From DATLYH01 sp035575035 (lineage in GTDB: Bacteria; Planctomycetota; Planctomycetia; Gemmatales; Gemmataceae): 37,412 bases of DNA. The notes below the pieces were generated by a model. That model was not told where the DNA came from. It did not search any database and saw only the letters and a list, made by a program, of their open reading frames with translations. Shown piece by piece: positions 22,362 through 30,140 of the stretch. The stretch's first letter is position 1. Each line of letters begins with the position of its first letter. The DNA lies in the NCBI GenBank assembly GCA_035575035.1, contig DATLYH010000204.1:1-37412 (forward strand). The letters run 5' to 3'. A program made the position numbers and the translations under genes.

Positions 22362-25300
22362 CTACCGCTTCGCGGCCTGCACTCCCGGGGCGACTTGCAA
22401 TCGGCCATCCGCTGTGCGGCAGATGGTCCCGGCGCGGAGGAGTTCATGGATAACGGTCTCGATCCGTTCCCGGATGCGCGGGCCGGTGCGTTCGAACCCG
22501 AGTTGGGCCCGGACCGCCTTGACCAGGTCCTCGTCGCCTGTGTTGCCGCAAGAACGCAGCACATCCAGCACCGCAGCGCGGAGGGCGTCGCCCGGCACAT
22601 CATCGATGGAGCGATAGGATGGGACAGCGGCAGGCACAGCGGGTTCCTGAGGTTCCCCGGGCGCTTCGGCTCGGGGGCAGGGCGCTGGCGGGGCTGGGGC
22701 AGCCGGCGATGGATGGGCCGCTTCCTGCCGTGCCTTTGCCAGCGCCGCCAGGACCCGGCGGACCTGGCCCTCACGGTCGCGGAGCCAATCGGTGGACCAG
22801 ATCCGACAGATCCGCCAGCCGAGCGACTCCAATACCTCTTGCCGCAGCCGATCCCGGTCGCGGGCGGTGGCCGAGGAGTGGTAGGCCGCCCCGTCGCACT
22901 CGACCCCCAGGAGGTAGCGTCCCGGGCAGTCGGCATCCACCAGCGCCAGGTCGATCCGGAAACCGCTGCACCCCACCTGCGAATGCACAGTCAGGCCGCG
23001 CCGCGTCAACTCCTCGCAAACCGCTTGCTCAAACGGAGAGTCGAATCCGCGAGCGCCCGCCTCGGTGATCGCGCCGGCCAGAGCACTCGGGCCGCGCTCA
23101 GCGTAGTCGAGATAGGCCCGCAGCAGGCGGACCCCGACGGCGTTGGTGCGGCTCAGGTCAATGTCCGGGGCGCGGAGGGAACTGATCAGCCGCACCTGCT
23201 GCCGGGCCCGCGTCACCGCTACGTTCAGCCGCCGCTCGCCCCCTTGCTGGTTGAGCGGTCCGAAGCGCATCGCCACCCGGCCCGTCTCATCGGGACCGTA
23301 GCCGACGCTCAGGAAGATCACGTCCCGTTCATCTCCCTGCACATTCTCCAGATTTTTGACAAAGAACGGCTCGTCGCGGTCCTCCTGGAAGAATTCCTCC
23401 CGTTCGGGATGGGCCCGGCGCAGCTGTTCCAGTTCGTCCTGGATGCGCATCTGCTGGTGCAGGTTGAAGGCGATGACGCCAAGGCTCTGTTCGGGATGGT
23501 CGCGAAAATGCTCCAGCACCCGCTCGGCGGTACGGCGGGCCTCGACCGCGTTGAAGCCGCCGCCGCGGCCAACCTTCCACCGGCCGTCGGGGACATACTC
23601 AAAGAGGATTGCCGGGTTGGCCGGCAGGTCGTGGGCGCTGGGGAAGGTCACCAACTCATTGTCGTAGAAATGTCGGTTGGAGAAAGCGATCAGCGATTCG
23701 CGGCGGCTGCGGTAGTGCCAGCGCAGCCGGCGGCGAAGCAGGCCGAGCGAATAACACACATCAAGGATACTCTCGAAGTCGCCCAGGTCGGCCCCCTCCT
23801 CGGCGTCGGCCCCCTCCTCGTCATCGAACAAGCGCTCGAAGAAGGTGGTGGGAGGCAGCTGCTTGGGGTCGCCGGCCACGACCAGCTGCCGCCCGCGGTA
23901 AATGGCACAGATAGCGTCGCAAGGGCGGACCTGGGACGCCTCATCGAAGATGACCAGGTCAAACGTCATGTCCGGGGGCAGGTAGGTGCTCACCGCCAGC
24001 GGACTCATCATCAGACAGGGCTTGAGGCGCGGCAGCCGGGTTGGGACGGCGGCAAACAGCTTGCGCAGCGGCAGGTGCCCCCGCGTCTTGTTCACCTCAC
24101 GCAGCAAGACACCCAGCTCGGACGAGCCGGGCACGTTCGCCGCCACGAAGCGCGGCCGGTCGGGATCGGTCAGCAGCCGCTGCCGGATGCGGGCGGAGGC
24201 CGACTCGACCGAGCGCCGGTCCAACTTGCGGAAGCGCTCGAGAAGCCGTTCGTGGCGCTCTCCCTGGAACTGCCGCAGCTCGGCGGACTGCTGGTAGACC
24301 GCATCCAGCCAGAGCCGCAGGAAGCGGGCATGGAAGGCATCGGCGGCCTCGTCGAGCTTCACCTGCCCCTGGAGCACTTCCTCCAGAATGGCCGACACGC
24401 CGGCGGCCGCCAGTTCCTGCTGGATCTCGCGGAACCGGACCCATTCCAGCAGACAGTGCACATCGGCGATCCGTTCGGCCAACCAGGTGCGAAGGTCGTC
24501 CAAAGAGGTACGGCCGAGGATGATGCCGGTCGAAACCTCCGCGGCGGGGTCAAAGAGCTGGGTCAGGAACTTCCAGGACGCGTTCAGGCCCTCGGCAAGG
24601 GCCGCGTCGCTCTGCCGCACCGCCTCTTCCAGCCGGCTGCGCACCGGCTCACCGGCCCGCTCCAACTGTTCGATTTGCCGCAGGCAGGCCAGAGTCCCCG
24701 GCCAGTCGGGCTTCTCCTCGATATCGTGAAGCAAATCGGCGGTGAATTCCTCCTCCACCTGACGACAGCAACTGAGGCACTGGTGATAAAGGGCGAGCAT
24801 TTGGAGGTCGGCCACGAGGCCGAGGGTATCCGGCGGCCGGCCGGTGTACCAGGTCTTCAGCCGGGCTTTGAGGAACCACCAACTTGGGAGCAAGCGCTTC
24901 CATCGCGAGCGGAACCAGCTGGCCCGGTAGACCAGCGCGGCGTTGGCCGCCGCGAAAGCCGGTGGCGCCAGGCGGGTCCGAAGCTCTTCCCCCACGCTCT
25001 CGACCGTGCGACGGCAGTCTACCCATTCGGTGATGATGTCTTGCAACCGCTGCCGGGAGGCCGGCTCCCACCAGAAGGGAGAACGCAGGGCCCTGCGGGC
25101 GTTCGCCAGCGCGGTTTGCCACTCGCCCCAGGTCGGCCGATCCGGCGCGAGGCCGAGCCGGTGCAGGAACGCCGTGGCCTCCTTCACCCGAGGCAGGCCC
25201 TGGGCGAGCCGTTGAAAGTGATACGCCACGTCGTCTGGCAAAGTCACCGCGGGCGCATCCGCCCGGCAGCCGCGCCAGGGATGGCGGCCGCGGCACTCGA

Positions 25301-26795
25301 TCACGCCGCGGCAATCGCGCAGCTCGACCAGCCGCTCCATGATCCGCTGGACATAAGCAGCATCCCGCTCAAGCACCCAAGGAATCGGGCAGTGGGACCG
25401 GCTCGTCAGCCGGGCGAGCTGGGCCAGCACGCCATGCACCTGGAAGACACTTTGGCCGAGCGGCCGCCGGACTGCATGAAGCTGGCGGACGTACTGATTG
25501 AGCTGACGGCGGACCTCGTCGAGCTGCCGCAGCTCCTCGTCGGGGTCGCGGATGTGTTCCGGGACCAGGTCGAGACAACGTTTCAGCTCGGCGAGGACAG
25601 CCCGCTTGCTCGCCTTGTGACTGTGCAGGTCCAAACAGAAGTCGCCCAGCCCTCGCGCGTCGAGGCGCTTCTTGACCACCTCCAGGGCAGCGGCCTTTTC
25701 ACTGACAAACAGCACGGTCTTGCCGGCCGCCAGGAACTCGGCGATGAGATTGGCAATGGTCTGGCTCTTGCCGGTCCCTGGGGGACCGTCCAGCACCAGG
25801 TTAGCGCCGCGAACGGCCGCGATGATGGCCGCGTGCTGGCTGCTGTCGGAATCGAGGATGTGATACGTCTCGGCGGGGCGGACCTTGTAGTCGAGTTCTT
25901 CCGGCTGCGGCAGGTCCGACGGAACACAAAGCGCTACGGTCCGGTCCCCGGCCAGGGCCCGGCACAGGCTGTGGCGTTCGATCCGTGCCTGGTTGCGGCC
26001 CAGGTCGTCCCACATGGCCAGCTTCTGGAAGTTGAACGTCCCCAGGGCGGCTTCGTCCAGCACCTCCCAGCGCGGCTCCGAGCGGATGGCCTGCTCCACC
26101 TCCGCGAAATAGCTCGTGCGCCAGGCGGGATCTTCCCAATCCACCGCCTCGTCGTCCACCCTGAGACGCCGTCCAAAATCCCGGCTCAGGAGTTGGGCCA
26201 GCGAATGGTTCGGCAGGACCTCCTCATCATCGGCCTGAAGCTGCCAGGAGGCGTTGACGCTCTCCCGCTTCAGCGACACGGGCACCAGGAGAAGAGGAGA
26301 GCGAATCTCTTCTTTGCTGTCGGGCGATTCGAACCAGCGCAGGAAACCAAAGGCCACGTAGAGGGTGACAACACCCTGCTCGGTCTGCGACTCCCGGGCC
26401 CGGAGGGCCAACCGGGTCAGCCGCGCCGCCAACAGTTGGTCATCCAGATCGGTCAGCAGGTGATGAGAGCGAAGGCGGGGCGAGCACCGGCAGCGCTCGA
26501 GGATTTCCTGGGCCGAGAGAGGCGGGGCCGCGCCTGGGGAGGGATCAATCGTGGAGTTCGCCTCGCCGGGCTCTTCGGAGAGGTCGATCAGGTCGCGCTT
26601 CCAGGGGAAGCTGAGGGCTTTGGAACGGATGACGAGGTGGTCCCAGAGTTCCCCCGGGTCCGGATGAACGAGAAGGATGCCGCCAGTGCGGCCCGTCTTG
26701 AAATTGATCAGGCGGTTCCGCTTCGACAGGTCCAGCAGCTCGGTCCGCCACCGCTCAATCAGCGCAGCGATATTGCAAGACGTCGAGTCGGGCAT
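22362..26795 (-). CDS. DUF4011-type SF1 helicase with C-terminal endonuclease domain
   Basis: 1477 residues, intact. N-terminal DUF4011 pattern (LLDLSKRNRLINFKTGRTG; RSPLLLVPVSLKRESVN). Walker A GPPGTGKS at 337-344, a long helical insertion (about 400-850), Walker B VIFDEAS (DEAS 951-954), GDPKQLPP (975-982), the QGDERDVI motif (1153-1160) and NVAVTRAR (1191-1198) define an SF1/AAA_12 helicase. A Vsr/MTES_1575-type nuclease follows (FDSPFEQAV, FRIDLALVD, LGVECDGAAYH; Asp1282, Glu1299, Asp1301), and a DUF3320-like winged helix ends the protein. Large DUF4011-helicase-nuclease proteins are associated with anti-phage defence islands. The gene follows a GNAT gene by 17 bp on the same strand; GGAG lies 6 nt before the ATG. 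Confidence 0.9.
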   Translation of the reverse strand: MPDSTSCNIAALIERWRTELLDLSKRNRLINFKTGRTGGILLVHPDPGELWDHLVIRSKALSFPWKRDLIDLSEEPGEANSTIDPSPGAAPPLSAQEILERCRCSPRLRSHHLLTDLDDQLLAARLTRLALRARESQTEQGVVTLYVAFGFLRWFESPDSKEEIRSPLLLVPVSLKRESVNASWQLQADDEEVLPNHSLAQLLSRDFGRRLRVDDEAVDWEDPAWRTSYFAEVEQAIRSEPRWEVLDEAALGTFNFQKLAMWDDLGRNQARIERHSLCRALAGDRTVALCVPSDLPQPEELDYKVRPAETYHILDSDSSQHAAIIAAVRGANLVLDGPPGTGKSQTIANLIAEFLAAGKTVLFVSEKAAALEVVKKRLDARGLGDFCLDLHSHKASKRAVLAELKRCLDLVPEHIRDPDEELRQLDEVRRQLNQYVRQLHAVRRPLGQSVFQVHGVLAQLARLTSRSHCPIPWVLERDAAYVQRIMERLVELRDCRGVIECRGRHPWRGCRADAPAVTLPDDVAYHFQRLAQGLPRVKEATAFLHRLGLAPDRPTWGEWQTALANARRALRSPFWWEPASRQRLQDIITEWVDCRRTVESVGEELRTRLAPPAFAAANAALVYRASWFRSRWKRLLPSWWFLKARLKTWYTGRPPDTLGLVADLQMLALYHQCLSCCRQVEEEFTADLLHDIEEKPDWPGTLACLRQIEQLERAGEPVRSRLEEAVRQSDAALAEGLNASWKFLTQLFDPAAEVSTGIILGRTSLDDLRTWLAERIADVHCLLEWVRFREIQQELAAAGVSAILEEVLQGQVKLDEAADAFHARFLRLWLDAVYQQSAELRQFQGERHERLLERFRKLDRRSVESASARIRQRLLTDPDRPRFVAANVPGSSELGVLLREVNKTRGHLPLRKLFAAVPTRLPRLKPCLMMSPLAVSTYLPPDMTFDLVIFDEASQVRPCDAICAIYRGRQLVVAGDPKQLPPTTFFERLFDDEEGADAEEGADLGDFESILDVCYSLGLLRRRLRWHYRSRRESLIAFSNRHFYDNELVTFPSAHDLPANPAILFEYVPDGRWKVGRGGGFNAVEARRTAERVLEHFRDHPEQSLGVIAFNLHQQMRIQDELEQLRRAHPEREEFFQEDRDEPFFVKNLENVQGDERDVIFLSVGYGPDETGRVAMRFGPLNQQGGERRLNVAVTRARQQVRLISSLRAPDIDLSRTNAVGVRLLRAYLDYAERGPSALAGAITEAGARGFDSPFEQAVCEELTRRGLTVHSQVGCSGFRIDLALVDADCPGRYLLGVECDGAAYHSSATARDRDRLRQEVLESLGWRICRIWSTDWLRDREGQVRRVLAALAKARQEAAHPSPAAPAPPAPCPRAEAPGEPQEPAVPAAVPSYRSIDDVPGDALRAAVLDVLRSCGNTGDEDLVKAVRAQLGFERTGPRIRERIETVIHELLRAGTICRTADGRLQVAPGVQAAKR

Positions 26796-26812
26796 GGCAG
26801 GCTCCCGCCGCC

Positions 26813-27262
26813 TCAGCCGGTGAGCACCTTCTCGAAGATCACCAGGTTGTCGCCGCGGTCGGGATCCCAGCGGATGCCGACGATGTCGTACTCCTGAGCG
26901 ATGGCCAGGTGGAGCATCGGCCGATGCTGGTTATGGCACTCGAAGCGGACCGACTCGTAATCATTCTGCCGGGCCCAGCTGTGGACGGCATCCATCAGTT
27001 GCGAGGCGATCCCTTGCCGCCGGTACTCCGGCAGGACGCCGTAGAACCAGGCGAAGTAGACGGTCGGCTTCAGCTCGAAGCCGAGGAAGAAGCCGACCGG
27101 CCGGTCCTTGATCCGGGCCACCAACTGCAAGACGTTGTAACGGCCCCGGAAGCGGCGGCGGAACGACTCCAGGTTGCGCGGCGGCCGGAAGATCTGGTTG
27201 TACAAGTCCACGATGACGGGCAAATCTTCCGGTCCGACCCGTTCGATGATTGCGTCGGCCAT
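26813..27262 (-). CDS. GNAT family N-acetyltransferase
   Basis: 149 residues. GNAT fold with the acetyl-CoA binding motif in VLPEYRRQGIASQLMDAVHS (Q/RxxGxG/A type), preceded by the beta4 strand (TVYFAWFYGV) and followed by WARQNDYESVRFECHNQHRP and the C-terminal strand (YDIVGIRWDPDRGDNLVIFE). The substrate is unknown. It sits 50 bp after the low-complexity gene at 27313 and 17 bp before the helicase gene, so it is likely co-transcribed with both; whether it takes part in defence is unclear. Confidence 0.85.
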   Translation of the reverse strand: MADAIIERVGPEDLPVIVDLYNQIFRPPRNLESFRRRFRGRYNVLQLVARIKDRPVGFFLGFELKPTVYFAWFYGVLPEYRRQGIASQLMDAVHSWARQNDYESVRFECHNQHRPMLHLAIAQEYDIVGIRWDPDRGDNLVIFEKVLTG

Positions 27263-27312
27263 GAGACCTGAACCTCTCTACGCTCCCGTGCTCCCTCACT
27301 CCCGCCCTCTCC

Positions 27313-28041
27313 TCAACGGTCCGGGCGGTAAAGCGAGGCGATCAACTCTTGCCAGGAGGGGACGTTCCAGTTCGACAGGTCTTCCTCCTCCTCGGGCTCC
27401 GCCTCGCGGGCGCTTGACTCGGCAGCCGGCTCCGGTTCCTCCTCGGCCTCCAGCTCTTCGGCCTCGGTTTCTTCGGCTTCCTGTTCTTCCTCGTCCTCCG
27501 CGGCCGGCTCGGGGACCGGCTCCCGGGCGGCCCGCTCCTTCTTGCGGCGTCGGCGGCGGCGCCGCCCGCGTGTGGGCGGGGCCTCCGGTGCTCCTCCCTC
27601 GGCAGGTGCTTCGGAACCGACCGCCTCGGCGACCGGGGCCGATTCCTCGGTCGTGGTCTCCGCTCGGGCCGCCGGCTCGGCAACCGTCCGTCGGCCGCGG
27701 CGCCGGCGTCGTCGGCCGGACCGGGCAGACCGCTCTTCCGTCGGGCCCTCGTCTTCCGGCGTCTCGGCCGACTCGCGGGCGGCCGGCTCGGCAGGCGCGG
27801 GCCCTTCCTCGGCCGGCGGATACCGTCGGCTGCGGGGCGATTCGGTCGCCGTTGCTTCCGCCGCGGCCGGACCGGTTTCCGCCGCCACGGCAGGTTCCTC
27901 CGACTCGACAGGGGCTTCCACCTCTGCGGCGGTCGGCGCGGGGGATGGCTCCGGCTCCGGCTCCAGACCAAGCTGGACGGCGGTTTCGCGCCAGCGCCGC
28001 CGTAATTCTTCCTGGTACTTTTGCTGCTCGGGATCAGTCAT
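27313..28041 (-). CDS. low-complexity acidic/basic protein, planctomycete type
   Basis: 242 residues from ATG 28041, giving MTDPEQQKYQEELRRRWRET; an alternative start five codons upstream is less likely. The centre is disordered: Glu/Pro/Ala-rich stretches alternate with arginine blocks (SARSGRRRRRRGRRT and RGRRRRRRRKKERAA). The ends are conserved-looking: the N-terminal helix and the tail LSNWNVPSWQELIASLYRPD. The basic blocks suggest nucleic-acid or ribosome contact, as in the arginine-rich tails of RNase E-like proteins, but no catalytic domain is present. The function is unknown. Confidence 0.7.
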   Translation of the reverse strand: MTDPEQQKYQEELRRRWRETAVQLGLEPEPEPSPAPTAAEVEAPVESEEPAVAAETGPAAAEATATESPRSRRYPPAEEGPAPAEPAARESAETPEDEGPTEERSARSGRRRRRRGRRTVAEPAARAETTTEESAPVAEAVGSEAPAEGGAPEAPPTRGRRRRRRRKKERAAREPVPEPAAEDEEEQEAEETEAEELEAEEEPEPAAESSAREAEPEEEEDLSNWNVPSWQELIASLYRPDR

Positions 28042-28138
28042 GGGTGCGGATCTCACTGCGGGTTCAAAGACGATGCTTCAGAGCCATTTTAGCATAACCG
28101 GGCGGCCGTCGCGCAGGCCGGGACGACTCCACCGCCCC

Positions 28139-28181
28139 CGTGGACCGTGACCCGTGGATCGATGGTACGGCACGGTCCACG
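28139..28181. repeat. 11-bp inverted repeat downstream of small gene
   Basis: CGTGGACCGTG (28139-28149) and CACGGTCCACG (28171-28181) are exact inverted copies. It lies just past the stop of the gene at 28194 (minus strand), so a transcript hairpin or terminator role is possible; no T-run follows. Confidence 0.7.
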
Positions 28182-28193
28182 GATCGCGCTCCC

Positions 28194-28382
28194 TTAAGGG
28201 GCCGGCTTGCCCAGTTTGCTCAGCAAGGAAACAATCAGGTCTTCCTGGCGGAGCACATGCTGGCGATAGGAGGGGGTACGGGTCCGATGCTCTTCGATGC
28301 GTGTTTCTTTCAACGTCAGCTCCAGCAGTTCCACCAGGTAGTCGCGCTCCTCAGCGGTAAGCGACAATTGGAACTCGGCCAT
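28194..28382 (-). CDS. small helical protein of unknown function
   Basis: 62 residues with GGAG 8 nt before the ATG. FQLSLTAEERDYLVELLELT, KETRIEEHRTRTPSYRQHVL and RQEDLIVSLLSKL form two or three amphipathic helices. Short proteins with the pattern L-x-x-EER-x-x-L-x-x-LLE occur widely in planctomycetes; I know of no assigned function. The strong ribosome site and clean ends make it a likely real gene. Confidence 0.72.
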   Translation of the reverse strand: MAEFQLSLTAEERDYLVELLELTLKETRIEEHRTRTPSYRQHVLRQEDLIVSLLSKLGKPAP

Positions 28383-28685
28383 GATGTGCTCCTTCTACAC
28401 TCCACGGACGCCCGGGGCGGGCTCTCTCTTCTGATTCTCAGGAGGGCAAAAGCGAGGCGTCAAGCGGAAAAGCGGCGGCCGGCCGTGCTCCCCAGCGGTG
28501 CGGATCTGCGAGCCGGCCTCGTGCCGCACCGAGCGGGGCGCAGGAAAATGCTACACTCTGGACAGCAGCGCCTGGCCCGAGGCACGAGTCAGGCACTACT
28601 GTCGTCCCGCCGAATTCGTGCGAATTCGGCCGCGAGGAAAGATTCGGCTACGAGGAAAGATTCGGCTACGAGGAAGCGAGGACCC
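28383..28685. other. divergent intergenic region with 18-bp tandem repeat
   Basis: About 300 bp between the small gene (minus) and the TerY-like gene (plus). CGAGGAAAGATTCGGCTA occurs twice in tandem (28633-28650, 28651-28668) with a third partial copy (28669-28675) running into the TerY ribosome-binding region. GAATTCGTGCGAATTC just upstream (about 28612-28627) is a short direct repeat. No other gene was recognised. Confidence 0.6.
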
Positions 28686-29369
28686 GTGATCCAATCCTTA
28701 TCCTTCGGGACCACCAGCTTCGCCGAGAACCCCGAACCCCGGCTCCCCTGTGTCCTCCTGCTGGACGTGTCCGGCTCCATGGAGGGCCAGCCGATCGCCG
28801 AATTGAACGCGGGGCTGCTCACCTATGTCGATGCCCTGGCTGCCGACAGCCTGGCGTCAAAGCGGGTTGAGGTAGCGCTGGTGACTTTCGGCGGCGAGGT
28901 CCGGACCGTCTGCGACTTCACCACGGCCGATGCCTTCTTGCCGCCCCGGCTCAGCGCCGGCGGCGACACGCCGATGGGGGCCGCCATCCATCAGGCTATT
29001 GCGTTGCTGAACCGGCGCAAGGAGGTCTACCGCGCCAACGGCATTTCCTTTTTCCGGCCGTGGATCTTCCTGATCACCGACGGCGGCCCCACCGACGAAT
29101 GGCACTCGGCCGCCGACAAGGTGGGCGTGGGCGAGGCGAACCGGTCGTTCGCCTTTTTCGTGGTCGGCGTCGAGGGGGCCAACTTCGACGTCCTCCAGCG
29201 GATCTGCGCTGCCCGCCCGCCGCTGAAGCTGAAGGGCCTGCGTTTCCAGGACCTCTTCCTGTGGCTGTCCAGCTCCCAGGCCTCCCAGTCGCGCTCCCGC
29301 CCCGGCGAATGGGTTCCCCTCCAGGACCCGACCGGGCCGCAGGGCTGGGGCGCCATTCCGAGTATCTGA
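28686..29369 (+). CDS. TerY-like von Willebrand factor A domain protein
   Basis: 227 residues from GTG 28686, giving (M)IQSLSFGTTSFAENPEPRLP; the frame is open upstream through repeats. Complete MIDAS metal site: Asp27-x-Ser29-x-Ser31 (LLLDVSGSMEG), Thr95 (GGDTPMG) and Asp132 (LITDGGPTDEW). The C-terminal KGLRFQDLFLWLSSSQASQS matches the TerY group. TerY proteins belong to tellurite/stress (Ter) systems; together with the next two genes it makes up the TerY-P phosphorylation triad, listed among anti-phage systems. Only 9 bp separate it from the phosphatase gene. GAGGA close upstream is the likely ribosome site. Confidence 0.9.
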   Translation: MIQSLSFGTTSFAENPEPRLPCVLLLDVSGSMEGQPIAELNAGLLTYVDALAADSLASKRVEVALVTFGGEVRTVCDFTTADAFLPPRLSAGGDTPMGAAIHQAIALLNRRKEVYRANGISFFRPWIFLITDGGPTDEWHSAADKVGVGEANRSFAFFVVGVEGANFDVLQRICAARPPLKLKGLRFQDLFLWLSSSQASQSRSRPGEWVPLQDPTGPQGWGAIPSI

Positions 29370-29378
29370 CCGGCGGCG

Positions 29379-30140
29379 ATGTGGAAACTGCTTTACGGGT
29401 CGGCTCCCGGCACGGCGCACGCCCAACGGGGCGAGCCCTGCCAGGACTACGCCCTCGGCGAAATCATTCAAGTGGGCGGAGAAACTATCCTCATCGCCGC
29501 CTGCGCCGATGGGGCCGGCAGCGCCGCCCACGCGGCGCGGGGAGCGGAGCTGGCGTGCCATACCCTTGTGGGGCTGATCCGGGCGGAAGGCGGGGAAGTC
29601 GGCCGCATCGACCGGGACCAGGTCATGGCCTGGCATGCCCGGGTCCGGGAGCGGCTGGCGGCGGAGGCCGGCGCGCGGGACGCCGACGTGCGGGAGCTGG
29701 CCTGCACGCTGCTGACCGCGGTGGTGGGGGAGCGCGGGGCCGTGTTTACCCAGATCGGCGATGGGGCGATTGTCACCCGCCTGGGAGAGAGTTATCAGCC
29801 GGTGTTCTGGCCGCAGGCAGGCGAGTATGTCAACACAACCCATTTCCTGACCGACCCTGATTACGAAGGCCGGCTCGACTTCCGCCGGATCGAAGGCCGG
29901 GTGGACGAGCTGGCCCTGTTCACCGATGGCTTGCAGATGCTCGCCCTCAATTACGGGGATCGGAGCGTGCACGCCCCGTTTTTCGTGCCGCTGTTCCGGG
30001 TGCTGCGCCGGGTGAAGGCGGCGGACGAGCTACGCGGGCCGCTGAGGGACTTCCTGACCTCCCCGGCCGTCAATGGCCGAACGGACGACGACAAGACCCT
30101 GGTGCTGGCGAGCCGACGGTGGCCCGATGACAGCGACTAG
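29379..30140 (+). CDS. PP2C-type protein phosphatase (TerY-P triad)
   Basis: 253 residues. PP2C metal-site motifs appear in order: GEPCQDY (Asp23), ACADGAGSA (Asp44), QIGDGAIV (Asp128), LALFTDGLQ (Asp183) and TDDDKTLVLA (Asp236-238). It lacks any transmembrane or sensor domain and so is probably a cytoplasmic Ser/Thr phosphatase acting against the kinase encoded next. It starts 9 bp after the vWA gene and overlaps the kinase gene by 14 bp, so the three are translationally coupled. Confidence 0.93.
   Translation: MWKLLYGSAPGTAHAQRGEPCQDYALGEIIQVGGETILIAACADGAGSAAHAARGAELACHTLVGLIRAEGGEVGRIDRDQVMAWHARVRERLAAEAGARDADVRELACTLLTAVVGERGAVFTQIGDGAIVTRLGESYQPVFWPQAGEYVNTTHFLTDPDYEGRLDFRRIEGRVDELALFTDGLQMLALNYGDRSVHAPFFVPLFRVLRRVKAADELRGPLRDFLTSPAVNGRTDDDKTLVLASRRWPDDSD

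Noticed and set aside
21903..26897. Plus-strand open frame of 1664 codons
   Set aside because: It runs antisense to the DUF4011 helicase, whose motifs are unmistakable. High GC at third positions leaves the complementary frame free of stops. Only its first ~60 codons after 22089 resemble a protein (the sulfatase stump).
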